Shown: positions 10,493 to 19,993, numbered from the stretch's first letter. The stretch: DNA of 64,000 nt from Streptomyces cyaneochromogenes (GCF_003963535.1 NZ_CP034539.1:1550001-1614000), one strand, 5' to 3'. Program-made: numbers and translations. Notes: a model not told the origin generated them from the letters alone.

Positions 10493-10801
10493 GTGCTCCC
10501 ACCCGAATTGCCGCCACTGCCCGCGCTGACCCGCGCGGAAGGGGAGTTGATCGACCGTTACCTCGACGTGGTCGACCTGCTCGGCCGTATCAACCCGGCG
10601 CAGCACGGCGACACCTACCGCGGACTGCGCGCCGCCCAGGCACTGGTCAGCAGGGCGGCCGAGCTCCGGGACGCGCTGGCGCTGATGCATCAGCGCGGCG
10701 AGACGGAGCTGCACGCGCCCACGCTGGCGCGTGCGTTGCGCGTGCTGGACGGAGAGCGCCGCACGGCTCGTGTCACGGTGCCGCCGCGCTCCGACAGTTG
10801 A
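10493..10801 (+). CDS. Small hypothetical protein coupled to clpP
   Basis: 102 residues from a GTG 8 bp after the clpP stop, with GGGGAGG overlapping the clpP end as ribosome site. Mostly helical and charged, Leu-rich, no Cys, no membrane segment, Pro-rich N-terminus. I do not recognise the family. Tight coupling suggests it acts with this ClpP, for example as an adaptor or assembly factor, but that is inference only. Confidence 0.65.
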   Translation: MLPPELPPLPALTRAEGELIDRYLDVVDLLGRINPAQHGDTYRGLRAAQALVSRAAELRDALALMHQRGETELHAPTLARALRVLDGERRTARVTVPPRSDS

Positions 10802-10820
10802 CGACGCACGAAGACCGGTT

Positions 10821-10853
10821 CCGGACGTCCCGGCCCTCTGCCGAGGCGTCCGG
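10821..10853 (+). terminator. Hairpin after the clpP operon
   Basis: CCGGACG-N19-CGTCCGG with an inner CGGC/GCCG pair, 20 bp after the small gene. No T-run, which is common for Streptomyces terminators. Confidence 0.5.
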
Positions 10854-11173
10854 ATCCTTGCTGAAACGGACCAAACGGCGTACCCCCTTTCGGCGTAGCC
10901 GTGTCTCCTTTTGCGCACCCGCCGAGGTTGCGCAACGGGCACGGACGCAAGGCGCAATTGGGCGTTCCGTCGCTGGTCCGGGGCTCCTCGGGCCTCTGGA
11001 CACCTGTCCGGACACGAGGGTGTCCACCCGAACGGGTGAGTGGTGAGTAACACCACAAACCCCCGGTTCCGTTGGGTATTTCGCTCATCCGTGCGTCAAG
11101 ATCCCTGTCTGACGACAAGCCCCCGCCACAGCGGCGGGGCGGTCCGGGCGGACGCCGAGTCCTGCCGCCGCCC

Positions 11174-11328
11174 GGATGACCGGTCGACAGGAGTGGATCG
11201 GCAGGAGTGGAGGACCCAAGCAAGACGGGTCGCCGGAGCGGACGTTCGTTCGAGCCGAGCAGCCCTTGGGGTGAAGCCGTGGCAACGCGGCCGGGCAACT
11301 TCGCCAGCCCGAATCCGACAGGTCATCC
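11174..11328 (+). ncRNA. c-di-AMP (ydaO/yuaA) riboswitch
   Basis: The 8-bp P1 helix is visible: GGATGACC (11174-11181) with GGTCATCC (11321-11328). Inside are the family's conserved stretches, CCTTGGGGTGAAGCC (near 11264-11278), GGCCGGGCAACTTCG and CCCGAATCCGACAGG. From known actinobacterial examples this aptamer sits upstream of resuscitation-factor and NlpC/P60 wall-hydrolase genes and shuts them when c-di-AMP is high. A separate GC hairpin (11121-11139) precedes it. The remaining upstream stretch 10854-11120 shows no gene. Confidence 0.9.
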
Positions 11329-11356
11329 TTCACAGGCGGCTGACGAAGGGTTGCGC

Positions 11357-11830
11357 ATGACTGCGCTCAATCGTGTCCCGTCGCTGATGGTCCGGGCCGG
11401 TACGGCCTCGGCTCTCACCCTGGCCGCAGTGGGCGGCACCGTGGTCGCCCCCGGCTTCGCCTCCGAGGCCGAAGCCGCGACGCCGGCGAGGAAGGCACTT
11501 CAGGTCGCGGCCTCCAAGCAGGGCTCCCCGTACAAGTGGGGCGCCGTGGGGCCGAACAGGTTCGACTGCTCCGGGCTCACGCTGTACTCGTACAAGAAGG
11601 CGGGCAAGAAGCTCCCCCGTACGGCGTCCCAGCAGTACAACAAGACCCGCCACATCTCCGCCGGCAACCGCAAGGCCGGAGACCTGGTGTTCTTCCACTC
11701 GGGGTCGAACGTCTACCACGTCGGCATCTACGCCGGGAAGGGAAAGATCTGGCACTCCCCGAAGAGCGGGGACGTCGTGAGGCTGCAGAAGATCTGGACC
11801 AAGAGCGTCTGGTACGGCCGGGTCAAGTGA
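11357..11830 (+). CDS. Secreted NlpC/P60 peptidoglycan hydrolase
   Basis: 157 residues. Signal peptide about 1-35 ending in AEA before ATPARK, then an NlpC/P60 domain with catalytic Cys in FDCSGLTLYSY, His in YHVGIYAG and a third polar residue in IWHSP. Cleaves gamma-D-Glu-diaminopimelate links in stem peptides outside the cell. It is a minimal enzyme without coiled coil or LysM. Starts 28 bp after the riboswitch, so regulation by c-di-AMP is expected. GAAGGG precedes the ATG. Confidence 0.93.
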   Translation: MTALNRVPSLMVRAGTASALTLAAVGGTVVAPGFASEAEAATPARKALQVAASKQGSPYKWGAVGPNRFDCSGLTLYSYKKAGKKLPRTASQQYNKTRHISAGNRKAGDLVFFHSGSNVYHVGIYAGKGKIWHSPKSGDVVRLQKIWTKSVWYGRVK

Positions 11831-11833
11831 CCT

Positions 11834-11881
11834 CCCCGGGGGCGGTGGCGGCGGCCTGACCCGCCGTCACCGCCCCCGGGG
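11834..11881. terminator. Strong bidirectional terminator hairpin
   Basis: 21-bp stem with one mismatch (CCCCGGGGGCGGTG... against its complement), 6-nt loop CCTGAC, between converging NlpC/P60 and LysE genes. Confidence 0.85.
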
Positions 11882-11891
11882 CCCCGGCGCC

Positions 11892-12506
11892 TCAGAGGGC
11901 CGACAGCGGCCCGGCGAGGAGCGCCGCACCGAAAGCCGTCAGCGCGACGCCGGTGACGAGCGTGACCGCGCGGGCGGCCCGCGGCCTGCGCAGCCACCTG
12001 CCGAGCCGGTCCACCAGCAGGGCGACGACCTGGAACCACACCATCGCGATCGCCAGGACGATCAGGGCGAGCAGCAGTGTCCGGGGCAGCGCCGGAGCGC
12101 CCGCGGGCACGAACTGCGGCAGCACGCTGAGGAAGGTGAGGGACGCCTTCGGGTTGAGGGCGTTGGTCACGAAGCCCTGCCGCAGCGGTCGGGCGGTGGA
12201 ATCCTCCGGTGTGTCGGCCACGTCGGTGTGCCGCTGCCGCAGCGTCTGGACGCCCAGGTACAGCACATAGACGCCGCCCACCACCTGAAGCGCCCGGAAC
12301 AGCGCCGGCACGGCGGCCAGAACGGCGGCGACTCCCACCACCGCCAGCGTCACATGGACCAGCAGCCCCGCCCCGATCCCGAGCGCACAGGCGATGCCGG
12401 CCCGGCGGGAGACGAGGGCGTTGCGTACGACGACGGTGAAGTCGGCCCCGGGCATGGCGACCAGGCCGGCCGAGACCCCGGTGAAGGCGATGAGCTGAGC
12501 GTCCAT
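11892..12506 (-). CDS. LysE/RhtB-family amino-acid exporter
   Basis: 204 residues, about six membrane helices. LysE hallmarks: MPGADFTVVVRNAL in the first loop and GFVTNALNPKASLTFLSVLPQF before the C-terminal helices. Family members export basic or small neutral amino acids. Divergent from a LysR regulator gene, the classical lysE-lysG arrangement, so the substrate may be the regulator's inducer. Confidence 0.92.
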   Translation of the reverse strand: MDAQLIAFTGVSAGLVAMPGADFTVVVRNALVSRRAGIACALGIGAGLLVHVTLAVVGVAAVLAAVPALFRALQVVGGVYVLYLGVQTLRQRHTDVADTPEDSTARPLRQGFVTNALNPKASLTFLSVLPQFVPAGAPALPRTLLLALIVLAIAMVWFQVVALLVDRLGRWLRRPRAARAVTLVTGVALTAFGAALLAGPLSAL

Positions 12507-12636
12507 GCCGCCAGCGTGCCGTGCGGAAGCCTTCAGCAGGTATGTCGAATATTCTGGGGAACCCTAAAGCATTCGTTAAGGCAGCACAGGTCAGGGCCGT
12601 CAAAGGCGGACGGTCACCGGCAGTCAGGGAGCCCGC
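12507..12636. promoter_or_regulatory. lysE-lysR divergent control region
   Basis: 130 bp, AT-richer than its surroundings. Holds the palindrome GAATATTC (12547-12554) and, 7 bp on, CCTAAAG-N4-CGTTAAGG as an imperfect inverted repeat. LysR-type sites are usually T-N11-A palindromes in such gaps. Confidence 0.5.
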
Positions 12637-13551
12637 ATGTACGACCCGACCCGCCTCGCCGCCCTGGTGGCGGTCGCGGAGGCGGGTTCGATCACCCGGG
12701 CCGCCGAACGGCTCGGGTACACCACACCGGCGCTCTCCCAGCAGCTGGCCAAACTGGAGCGCGAGGCGGGCACCGCCCTGCTGGTACGGCACCACCGCGG
12801 AGCACGGCTGACGGGTGCGGGCGAGCTGCTGGTGGCCCGGGCGCGGCGGGTGCTCGACGAACTGGAGCGCGCCCGGCACGAACTGGCCCGGCTGAGCGGC
12901 CTGTCCGGCGGGACGCTCCGGCTGGGCACCTTCCAGACCGCCGGCATCCATCTGCTGCCGCCCGCCCTCAGCGCCTTCCGCCGGGCGCATCCGGACGTGG
13001 AGCTGACGGTCGCCGACTACGAACCGTCGGCCGGTGTCTCCGCCGTGGCGGCCGGCGAGGTCGATCTGGCCCTCACCCACGCCTACGCGCCCGGCGACCC
13101 GCTCCCGCTCCCGTCCGCCGTCCGTATCGAGCCGATCCTCGTCGAGGAGCTGGTCCTGGTCTCCGCTCCGGGCCACGCCCTGACCAGCGGGACGGCGCGA
13201 CTGCCCCTGGCCGAACTCGCCGGGCAGCCCCTGATCAGCATGGCGCCGGACGCTCCGGCCCGGCGCGGCGTCGAGGCCCTGCTGGCCCGGTCCGGGGCCA
13301 CGCCCTCGGTACGGGTCCCGACGCCGGGTTACCTCCTGGTGTGCGCGCTGGCCAGTGCGGGACTCGGGGTCGCGGTCGTACCGGAGATGGTGGCGCGCAC
13401 GTCGGTCACGCCGGTCGGGGTGCGGGCACTGGAGGGCGGAGACCTGCGCCGCACGGTCTCGGTCGCCTTCCGCAGCGAGGAGACGGCACCTGCGGCGGAC
13501 GCCTTCCGAGCACTGCTGCGCGGCACGTTCGGTCGGGCAGGACAGCCTTGA
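12637..13551 (+). CDS. LysR-family transcriptional regulator
   Basis: 304 residues. Winged HTH at residues 5-62 (EAGSITRAAERLGYTTPALS), linker helix, then the two-lobed effector domain with LRLGTFQTAGIHLLP and GLGVAVVPE. Divergent from the LysE exporter, which it probably activates. The ATG follows GGGAGCCCGC. Confidence 0.92.
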   Translation: MYDPTRLAALVAVAEAGSITRAAERLGYTTPALSQQLAKLEREAGTALLVRHHRGARLTGAGELLVARARRVLDELERARHELARLSGLSGGTLRLGTFQTAGIHLLPPALSAFRRAHPDVELTVADYEPSAGVSAVAAGEVDLALTHAYAPGDPLPLPSAVRIEPILVEELVLVSAPGHALTSGTARLPLAELAGQPLISMAPDAPARRGVEALLARSGATPSVRVPTPGYLLVCALASAGLGVAVVPEMVARTSVTPVGVRALEGGDLRRTVSVAFRSEETAPAADAFRALLRGTFGRAGQP

Positions 13552-13612
13552 GCGACCCTGGCGAAGTCGGCTGCGGTTCCGGCGACGCCGCCTGCGCGCA
13601 ACCAGCGGAGCG

Positions 13613-14062
13613 CTACGGCTGGCCGGCCGCCGGCGCCGCCGCCGGCACGATCCACGGCAGCTCGATGGACACGGTCTTGCCGCCCTCCCGCGTGGGCCGC
13701 ACCCTCAGCTTGCCGCCGCACTCCGCGGTCAGCCAGCGGATGATGACCAGGCCTCGGCCGTTGTCCTGCTGGACGGCGGCCGGCAGGCGTTTGGGGAACC
13801 GCGGGTGACTGTCGGTCACCCCGATGCGCAGGTGTTCGTCACGGTCGAGCTCGATGTCCACCCGGAAGGTGGGTGACTGCCCCAGGGTGTGCTGTACGGC
13901 GTTGGTGGTGAGTTCGGACACGATCAGCCGGATGGTCTCAGCCGCTTCGGTCTCCGGCGGCAGTCCCCACTCCGCGAGGGTGGAGACCACGTAGGCCCGG
14001 GCCGCGGAGACCGAGGCGGGATCGCTCGGCAGAGTGACGGATGCTTCCAGGTGATCTGCCAT
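13613..14062 (-). CDS. ATP-binding protein, anti-sigma-factor-like (HATPase_c)
   Basis: 149 residues. GHKL fold with N-box LIVSELTTNAVQHTL (about 45-60) and G-box QDNGRGLVIIRWL. It pairs with the divergent HTH and DUF397 genes; this trio is a recurring Streptomyces unit related to whiJ and the abaA locus, linked to development and antibiotic control. Whether it has kinase activity is not known. ATG 14062 chosen; a much longer in-frame opening into the divergent gene is not used. Confidence 0.88.
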   Translation of the reverse strand: MADHLEASVTLPSDPASVSAARAYVVSTLAEWGLPPETEAAETIRLIVSELTTNAVQHTLGQSPTFRVDIELDRDEHLRIGVTDSHPRFPKRLPAAVQQDNGRGLVIIRWLTAECGGKLRVRPTREGGKTVSIELPWIVPAAAPAAGQP

Positions 14063-14188
14063 GGCGACGTCGTCCCTTTCCCAACGGGACCGCAGTCCGA
14101 CACGGAGCGGATGGTTCGAGTACGGTCCCGGACTGGTGCTTCGTCGCCAGACTGCCATTACCAGGGCCGTCAGGGTGCCGATCCACCA

Positions 14189-14204
14189 AGATATGCATAT
14201 ATCT
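14189..14204. promoter_or_regulatory. AT-rich perfect palindrome in WhiJ-like divergon
   Basis: AGATAT-GCAT-ATATCT, perfectly symmetric, in a gap otherwise over 60% GC, midway between the ATPase gene and the HTH gene. Probable operator for the HTH protein. Confidence 0.6.
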
Positions 14205-14275
14205 GTCGCTCGAAGCGGTGAACTCTGCGACGGCAGACCGTATTTGGGCGGCCCGGTTGGAGTAAGGAGTTGCCC

Positions 14276-15154
14276 ATGCAGCATGGCCCCGCGGTACGCC
14301 GCCGGAAACTGGGCGCGGAACTGCGTGCGTTGCGCACCAGTGCCGGGCTCACCAGTGGTGAGGCGGCCCGGCTGGTGGGCTGGCACCAGTCCAAGGTGAG
14401 CCGGATCGAAACCGGCGCCAGCGGGGTGAAACCGGCCGATGTGCGGTTACTGCTCGACGCGTACGGCGTACGGGACGCCCAACTACGGGAGCTGCTCCTG
14501 GTGTTGGCGGGCTCCGACGAGGGTGGCGACCGGCATCACTGGTGGCACGCGTACCGCGGAGTGCTGCCGCCGACGTACCGGGATTTCATCAGCCTGGAGT
14601 CCCAGGCGAGCGCGATGCGCACGCTGGAGACCTCCGTGGTGCCCGGGCTGCTGCAGACGCCCGAGTACGCCCGGGCGGTGACCCGGGCCGCGGTGAGCGG
14701 ACTCGCCGACGAACCCGGCGCCGCCGACGAACGGCTCGACGCACTGGTCGCGGTCCGTCTGGCCAGGCAGGACGTACTGCACGCCGATCCGCCGCTGCAA
14801 CTGAGCGCGGTGCTCGACGAGGCGGTGCTGCACCGGGAGATCGGCGGGCCCGAGGTGATGGCGCGGCAACTGGGGCAGCTGGTGGTGGCGGCGCGTCTGC
14901 CCCAAGTCAGGCTGCAGATCCTGCCGTTCAAGGCCGGTGAACATATCGGCATCACCGGGCCTTTCGTTATCTTCTCATTTTCGAGCACTTCTGATCTGGA
15001 TGTGGTTGTTCTCGACCACTTGACGAGTAGCCTCTACCTCGAACGGAAAGAAGACCTCCGGGCCTACACGGAGGCCTTCAACGCCCTTCGGATCCACGCC
15101 CTTTCGCCCGAGGAATCGCTGGATTACATCGCCGCGCTAGCCGGCGTTGCGTAA
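14276..15154 (+). CDS. WhiJ-like HTH regulator (Xre HTH + DUF5753)
   Basis: 292 residues. Xre-type HTH at about 10-65 (SGEAARLVGWHQSKVSRIE) followed by the DUF5753 ligand/partner domain (YRDFISLESQASAMRTLE to the end). AAGGAG is 6 bp before ATG 14276, which decides this start over TTG 14270. Codon 58 (14447-14449) is TTA, the rare leucine codon read by the developmentally controlled bldA tRNA; I noticed no other in-frame TTA in the window. The next gene is its DUF397 partner, 9 bp away. Confidence 0.93.
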   Translation: MQHGPAVRRRKLGAELRALRTSAGLTSGEAARLVGWHQSKVSRIETGASGVKPADVRLLLDAYGVRDAQLRELLLVLAGSDEGGDRHHWWHAYRGVLPPTYRDFISLESQASAMRTLETSVVPGLLQTPEYARAVTRAAVSGLADEPGAADERLDALVAVRLARQDVLHADPPLQLSAVLDEAVLHREIGGPEVMARQLGQLVVAARLPQVRLQILPFKAGEHIGITGPFVIFSFSSTSDLDVVVLDHLTSSLYLERKEDLRAYTEAFNALRIHALSPEESLDYIAALAGVA

Positions 15155-15163
15155 GGAGGCACC

Positions 15164-15391
15164 ATGACCGCACTGCCTCGGAATGTCACCTCAAGTACCG
15201 CTCTGACCGGTGCGCGATGGCTGCGCAGCAGCTACAGCACGGGAGCGAACAACTGCGTCGAGACGGCACGGACGCACTCCGGTCCCTGGATCGGACTGCT
15301 CGCCGTGCGCGACTCCAAGGATCCCGCCGGACCCGCGCTGCTCTTCTCCCCCGAGAGCTGGGCGGAGTTCACGGCCGCGTTCCAGTCCTGA
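15164..15391 (+). CDS. DUF397 domain-containing small protein
   Basis: 75 residues. WLRSSYSTGANNCVETA and VRDSKDPAGPALLFSPESW are the two DUF397 blocks. Such proteins work with the neighbouring WhiJ-like DNA-binding protein. AAGGAGG overlaps the end of the upstream gene, so the two are translated together. Confidence 0.93.
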   Translation: MTALPRNVTSSTALTGARWLRSSYSTGANNCVETARTHSGPWIGLLAVRDSKDPAGPALLFSPESWAEFTAAFQS

Positions 15392-15486
15392 CAGCCCCTA
15401 CTTCTGTTCAGTTCAAATTTCTGATCAGACCCGACCGGATCTGATCAGTTCCAGCAGATGTGAGGGCACGGCCGTGTCACGCCGAC

Positions 15487-16614
15487 TCATGGTCGTGTCT
15501 CGCGGATCACCCGTACAGCGCGTTCGATCTGCCCCTCGGTGAGGTCCGCGCGGGCGGTCAGCCTCAGCCGTGAGATGCCGTCGGGGACGGAAGGAGGACG
15601 GAAGCAGCCCACGGCGAGGCCCGCCGCCCGGCACTCGGCCGCCCAGCGCACGGCCCCCTCCGGGGACGGCGCGCGCACGGAGACGACCGCGGCGTCCGGA
15701 CGTACCGCTTCCAGGCCCGCGGCGGTCAGGCGTGCGTGGAGTTCGCGTGCCACCGCGCGTGCCCGCGCGGCCCGCTCCGGCTCGCGCCGCAGCAACCGCA
15801 GTGCCGCCAGGGCCGCGCCCGTCGCCGCGGGGGCGAGACCGGTGTCGAAGATGAACGTCCGGGCCGCGTTGACCAGGTGGTCGATCACCCGCGCTGGGCC
15901 GAGGACGGCGCCGCCCTGGCTGCCGAGCGACTTGGACAGCGTGACCGTCACGACGACGTCACCGGCGCCCGCCAGCCCCGACGCCTGCGGGGCGCCGCGG
16001 CCGCCGTCGCCGAGCACGCCCAGCCCGTGCGCGTCGTCCACGACCAGCCCGGCCCCGTGCTCCCGGCAGGCCTCGGCGAGCCCGGCGAGCGGGGCCGCGT
16101 CGCCGTCGACGGAGAAGACGGTGTCGGACACGACGACGGCCGGACCGTCATGCGTCTGGAGCGCCTTGCGCACGGCGTCCGGTTCGGCGTGCGCGACGAC
16201 CTGGGTGGTACCGCGGGCCAGTCGGCAGCCGTCGATCAGCGAGGCGTGGTTGCCCGCGTCCGAGACGATCAGCGAGCCGTGCGGCGCCAGCGCGGTGACC
16301 GCCGCCAGGTTGGCCGCATAGCCGGAGGAGAAGACCAGCGCCGCCTCGAAGCCGCAGAAGTCGGCCAGCTCGCGCTCCAGCTCGGCATGGAGTTCGGTCG
16401 TGCCCGTGACGAGCCGGGACCCGGTCGCGCCGCCGCCCCACGCCCGCGCGGCCCGCGCCGAGCCCTCGGTGACCTCGGGGTGGCGGGCCAGGCCCAGGTA
16501 GTCGTTGCTCGCCAGGTCGAGGAGCGGCGAGTCGGCGGGGCGGGGGCCCAGCGTCCGTACGAGTCCGGCGCGGCGGCGCAGCTCCGCCTGCTCGTCGATC
16601 CAGCCGAACGCCAT
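15487..16614 (-). CDS. bioF: 8-amino-7-oxononanoate synthase
   Basis: 375 residues. PLP enzyme joining pimeloyl thioester and alanine in the first committed biotin step. Motifs: [13 protein letters not shown] near the N-terminus, [10 protein letters not shown] (cofactor Asp/His) and [12 protein letters not shown] with the PLP lysine. Divergent from bioBAD, 146 bp between starts. GGAGGAG directly precedes ATG 16614. Confidence 0.95.
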   Translation of the reverse strand: MAFGWIDEQAELRRRAGLVRTLGPRPADSPLLDLASNDYLGLARHPEVTEGSARAARAWGGGATGSRLVTGTTELHAELERELADFCGFEAALVFSSGYAANLAAVTALAPHGSLIVSDAGNHASLIDGCRLARGTTQVVAHAEPDAVRKALQTHDGPAVVVSDTVFSVDGDAAPLAGLAEACREHGAGLVVDDAHGLGVLGDGGRGAPQASGLAGAGDVVVTVTLSKSLGSQGGAVLGPARVIDHLVNAARTFIFDTGLAPAATGAALAALRLLRREPERAARARAVARELHARLTAAGLEAVRPDAAVVSVRAPSPEGAVRWAAECRAAGLAVGCFRPPSVPDGISRLRLTARADLTEGQIERAVRVIRETRP

Positions 16615-16674
16615 GGCTCCTCCGGGCTTTTGTAGGCAGTGCACAGACACTAGCCGCACGATCCGCCACCCACG

Positions 16675-16692
16675 GTGTGGCAATACCCACAC
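16675..16692. promoter_or_regulatory. Inverted repeat between bioF and bioB
   Basis: GTGTGG-N6-CCACAC, perfect arms, 61 bp from bioF and 69 bp from bioB. A position expected for a biotin-pathway repressor site, but it does not match the BioQ consensus that I know. Confidence 0.45.
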
Positions 16693-16760
16693 ATCGAAGT
16701 GACAGGGTTGTCCGAAGTCTCCTTGGCTCGGAGCCCCTCCGTACGTCAGGATCAGCTCCC

Positions 16761-17984
16761 ATGGACCTGCTGAACACGCTGGTGGACAAGGGGCTTCGGC
16801 GCGAGCTGCCGACCCGCGAGGAAGCCTTGGCCGTCCTCGCCACTTCCGACGACGACCTGCTCGATGTGGTGACCGCGGCCGGAAAGGTGCGCCGGCACTG
16901 GTTCGGCCGACGGGTGAAACTCAACTATCTGGTCAACCTCAAGTCGGGCCTGTGCCCGGAGGACTGCTCCTACTGCTCCCAGCGGCTCGGCTCGACCGCC
17001 GGCATCCTCAAATACACCTGGCTCAAGCCCGACGAGGCCTCCCAGGCCGCGGCCGCCGGTTTGGCGGGTGGCGCCAAGCGGGTCTGTCTGGTGGCGTCCG
17101 GGCGCGGGCCGACCGACCGGGACGTGGACCGGGTCTCCGACACCATCAAGGCGATCAAGGACCAGAACGAGGGCGTCGAGGTGTGCGCCTGCCTCGGTCT
17201 GCTCTCCGACGGCCAGGCCGAACGGCTGCGCGAGGCGGGCGCGGACGCCTACAACCACAACCTCAACACCTCCGAGGGCACGTACGCGGAGATCACGACC
17301 ACCCACACGTACGCCGACCGGGTGGACACCGTGCAGAAGGCGCACGCGGCAGGGCTGTCCGCCTGCTCCGGCCTCATCGCGGGCATGGGTGAGAGCGACG
17401 AGGACCTGGTCGACGTCGTCTACTCGCTGCGTGAGCTGGACCCGGACTCGGTGCCGGTCAACTTCCTGATCCCCTTCGAGGGCACGCCCCTCGCCAAGGA
17501 GTGGAACCTCACCCCGCAGCGCTGCCTGCGGATCCTGGCGATGGTGCGCTTCGTGTGCCCGGACGTCGAGGTCCGTATCGCGGGTGGCCGCGAGGTGCAT
17601 CTGCGCACGATGCAGCCGCTCGCCCTGCACCTGGCCAACTCGATCTTCCTCGGCGACTACCTCACCAGCGAGGGCCAGGCGGGCAAGGCCGACCTGGAGA
17701 TGATCGCGGACGCCGGGTTCGAGGTGGAGGGCGCCGGTGAGGTGACGCTGCCCGAGCACCGGGTGACGGCCGGGGGCGGGTGCGGGTCGCAGGCAGGCGC
17801 CGGATGCGGTTCGCACGACGAGGGCGCGGGCTGCGGGTCGTCGCCGGAGAGCGCCGGGTGCGGGTCGCACGAGGGCGGCGGTGTGTGCGGTACGGCTCCT
17901 GCCGCGCCGGCCGGCGAGCCGCGCACCGACCTGGTCGCGGTGCGCCGCCGGGGCGCCGGAACGGACCTCGCGCCCAATGCCTGA
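16761..17984 (+). CDS. bioB: Biotin synthase with Cys-rich C-terminal tail
   Basis: 407 residues against about 320-350 in most BioB. Radical SAM enzyme inserting sulfur into dethiobiotin. The [4Fe-4S] cluster cysteines are Cys65, Cys69 and Cys72 (CPEDCSYC); [15 protein letters not shown] and [15 protein letters not shown] follow. After the TIM barrel (about residue 336) comes a 70-residue Gly-rich tail with five CGS/CGT repeats spaced 8-11 residues apart, two of them CGSH. It may bind metal or serve as a sulfur source; this is inference. bioA overlaps its end by 8 bp. Confidence 0.95.
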   Translation: MDLLNTLVDKGLRRELPTREEALAVLATSDDDLLDVVTAAGKVRRHWFGRRVKLNYLVNLKSGLCPEDCSYCSQRLGSTAGILKYTWLKPDEASQAAAAGLAGGAKRVCLVASGRGPTDRDVDRVSDTIKAIKDQNEGVEVCACLGLLSDGQAERLREAGADAYNHNLNTSEGTYAEITTTHTYADRVDTVQKAHAAGLSACSGLIAGMGESDEDLVDVVYSLRELDPDSVPVNFLIPFEGTPLAKEWNLTPQRCLRILAMVRFVCPDVEVRIAGGREVHLRTMQPLALHLANSIFLGDYLTSEGQAGKADLEMIADAGFEVEGAGEVTLPEHRVTAGGGCGSQAGAGCGSHDEGAGCGSSPESAGCGSHEGGGVCGTAPAAPAGEPRTDLVAVRRRGAGTDLAPNA

Positions 17985-19275
17985 CCCGCGCCCCGTGCCC
18001 GACCTGAGCGTGCCCGAGCTGCTGGAGCTCGACCGGCGGCACGTCTGGCATCCGTACGGCCCCATGCCCGGCCGCATCGAGCCGCTGGTCGTGGAGTCGG
18101 CGAGCGGGGTGCGGCTGAAGCCGGCGGACGGTTCGGGCGAACTGGTCGACGGCATGTCCTCATGGTGGTCGGCCATCCACGGCTACAACCACCCGGTGCT
18201 CAACGAGGCCGCGCACGAGCAGCTGTCCCGCATGAGCCATGTGATGTTCGGCGGGCTCACGCACGAGCCCGCCGTACGCCTGGCGAAGCTCCTTGTCGAC
18301 ATGTCGCCCGACGGCCTGGAGCATGTGTTCCTCGCCGACTCCGGGTCGGTGTCGGTCGAGGTCGCGGTCAAGATGTGCCTGCAGTACTGGCGTTCGCTGG
18401 GCCGCCCCGGCAAGCAGCGGCTGCTGACCTGGCGCGGCGGCTACCACGGCGACACCTGGCAGCCGATGTCGGTGTGCGACCCCGAGGGCGGGATGCACGA
18501 GCTGTGGACCGGGGTGCTCCAGCGCCAGGTGTTCGCGGACCCGCCGCCGGTGGAGTACGAGGAGTCGTACGCCGAGCAGCTGCGGTCGCTGATCGAACGG
18601 CACGCGCACGAACTGGCGGCGGTGATCGTCGAGCCGGTCGTACAGGGCGCGGGCGGGATGCGGTTCCACTCCCCCGCGTATCTGCGGGTGCTGCGGGAGG
18701 CGTGCGACGCGCACGACGTGCTGCTGGTGTTCGACGAGATCGCGACCGGGTTCGGGCGCACGGGCGCGCTGTTCGCCGCGGACCACGCGGCGGTGACGCC
18801 GGACGTGATGTGCGTGGGCAAGGCGCTGACCGGCGGCTATCTGACGATGGCGGCGACACTGTGCACGTCCCGCGTGGCCGACGGGATCTCGCGGGGCGAG
18901 GTGCCGGTGCTCGCGCACGGCCCGACCTTCATGGGCAATCCGCTGGCGGCCGCGGTGGCCTGCGCCTCGATCGAGCTGCTGCTCGGCCAGGACTGGCTGG
19001 CCGAGGTCAAGCGGATCGAGGCGGGTCTGCGCGACGGCCTGGCCGCCGCGTCGGACATTCCGGGCGTGGCGGACGTACGCGTCCTCGGCGCCATCGGTGT
19101 CGTCCAACTCGACCATCCCGTCGACATGCAGGCGGCGACGGCGGCCGCCGTGCGCGAGGGCGTGTGGCTGCGGCCGTTCCGGGACCTCGTCTACACGATG
19201 CCGCCGTACGTCACGGGCGACACGGACGTGGCACGGATCGCCCGCGCGGTGTGCGCGGCCGCGCGGGAGGGATGA
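17977..19275 (+). CDS. bioA: Adenosylmethionine-8-amino-7-oxononanoate transaminase
   Basis: 432 residues. PLP transaminase making 7,8-diaminononanoate. HVWHPYGPM start, [14 protein letters not shown] substrate loop, [12 protein letters not shown], and the PLP lysine in [20 protein letters not shown] 17977 lies inside the end of bioB (8-bp overlap). Confidence 0.96.
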   Translation: MPDPRPVPDLSVPELLELDRRHVWHPYGPMPGRIEPLVVESASGVRLKPADGSGELVDGMSSWWSAIHGYNHPVLNEAAHEQLSRMSHVMFGGLTHEPAVRLAKLLVDMSPDGLEHVFLADSGSVSVEVAVKMCLQYWRSLGRPGKQRLLTWRGGYHGDTWQPMSVCDPEGGMHELWTGVLQRQVFADPPPVEYEESYAEQLRSLIERHAHELAAVIVEPVVQGAGGMRFHSPAYLRVLREACDAHDVLLVFDEIATGFGRTGALFAADHAAVTPDVMCVGKALTGGYLTMAATLCTSRVADGISRGEVPVLAHGPTFMGNPLAAAVACASIELLLGQDWLAEVKRIEAGLRDGLAAASDIPGVADVRVLGAIGVVQLDHPVDMQAATAAAVREGVWLRPFRDLVYTMPPYVTGDTDVARIARAVCAAAREG

Positions 19276-19276
19276 C

Positions 19277-19993
19277 ATGCCGGTACTGGTGATCACGGGC
19301 ACGGGCACGGAGGTCGGCAAGACGGTCACGACGGCCGCGGTCGCCGCGGCCGCGGTCGCCGCGGGCCGGTCGGTGGCGGTGCTGAAGGCCGCGCAGACGG
19401 GCGTGGCGCCGGACGAGCTCGGCGACGCGGAGGAGGTCGCGCGGCTCGCGGGCACGGTGACGACCGCGGAAGTCGCCCGCTATCCCGAGCCGTTGGCCCC
19501 TGCCACGGCCGCGCGCCGGGCCGGCCGCCCGCCGGTGCGTCCGCACGAGATCGCCGACGCCGCCGCCAAGCTGGCCGCCGAGCACGACCTGGTGCTGGTG
19601 GAGGGGGCGGGCGGGCTGCTCGTCCGCTTCGACGAGACGGGCGGCACGCTGGCGGACGCCGCCGAGCTGATGGCGGCGCCGGTCCTGGTGGTGGCGTCGG
19701 CGGGCCTCGGCACGCTGAACACGACGGAGCTGACCGCGCGTGAACTGCGGGGCCGGCGACTGGACTTGCTGGGCGTGGTGATCGGCAGCTGGCCCGAGGC
19801 ACCGGATCTGGCGTCGCGCTGCAATGTGGCGGATCTGCCGGAGGTGGCTGGGTCGCCGCTGCTGGGCGCGGTGCCGGCGGGGGCGGGGGCGCTGGCGCCC
19901 GCCGACTTCCGCGGCGCGGCGCCGGGTTGGCTGGCGCCGCGGCTGTTCGGGACGTGGGACGCGGAGGGGTTCCGGGGGCGGGTGGCGCCCTGA
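19277..19993 (+). CDS. bioD: Dethiobiotin synthetase
   Basis: 238 residues. ATP-dependent ring closure to dethiobiotin. P-loop GTGTEVGKT at residues 7-15, [13 protein letters not shown] and the switch-like [11 protein letters not shown]. Starts 1 bp after the bioA stop with GGGAGG upstream. Completes a bioBAD operon. Confidence 0.95.
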   Translation: MPVLVITGTGTEVGKTVTTAAVAAAAVAAGRSVAVLKAAQTGVAPDELGDAEEVARLAGTVTTAEVARYPEPLAPATAARRAGRPPVRPHEIADAAAKLAAEHDLVLVEGAGGLLVRFDETGGTLADAAELMAAPVLVVASAGLGTLNTTELTARELRGRRLDLLGVVIGSWPEAPDLASRCNVADLPEVAGSPLLGAVPAGAGALAPADFRGAAPGWLAPRLFGTWDAEGFRGRVAP

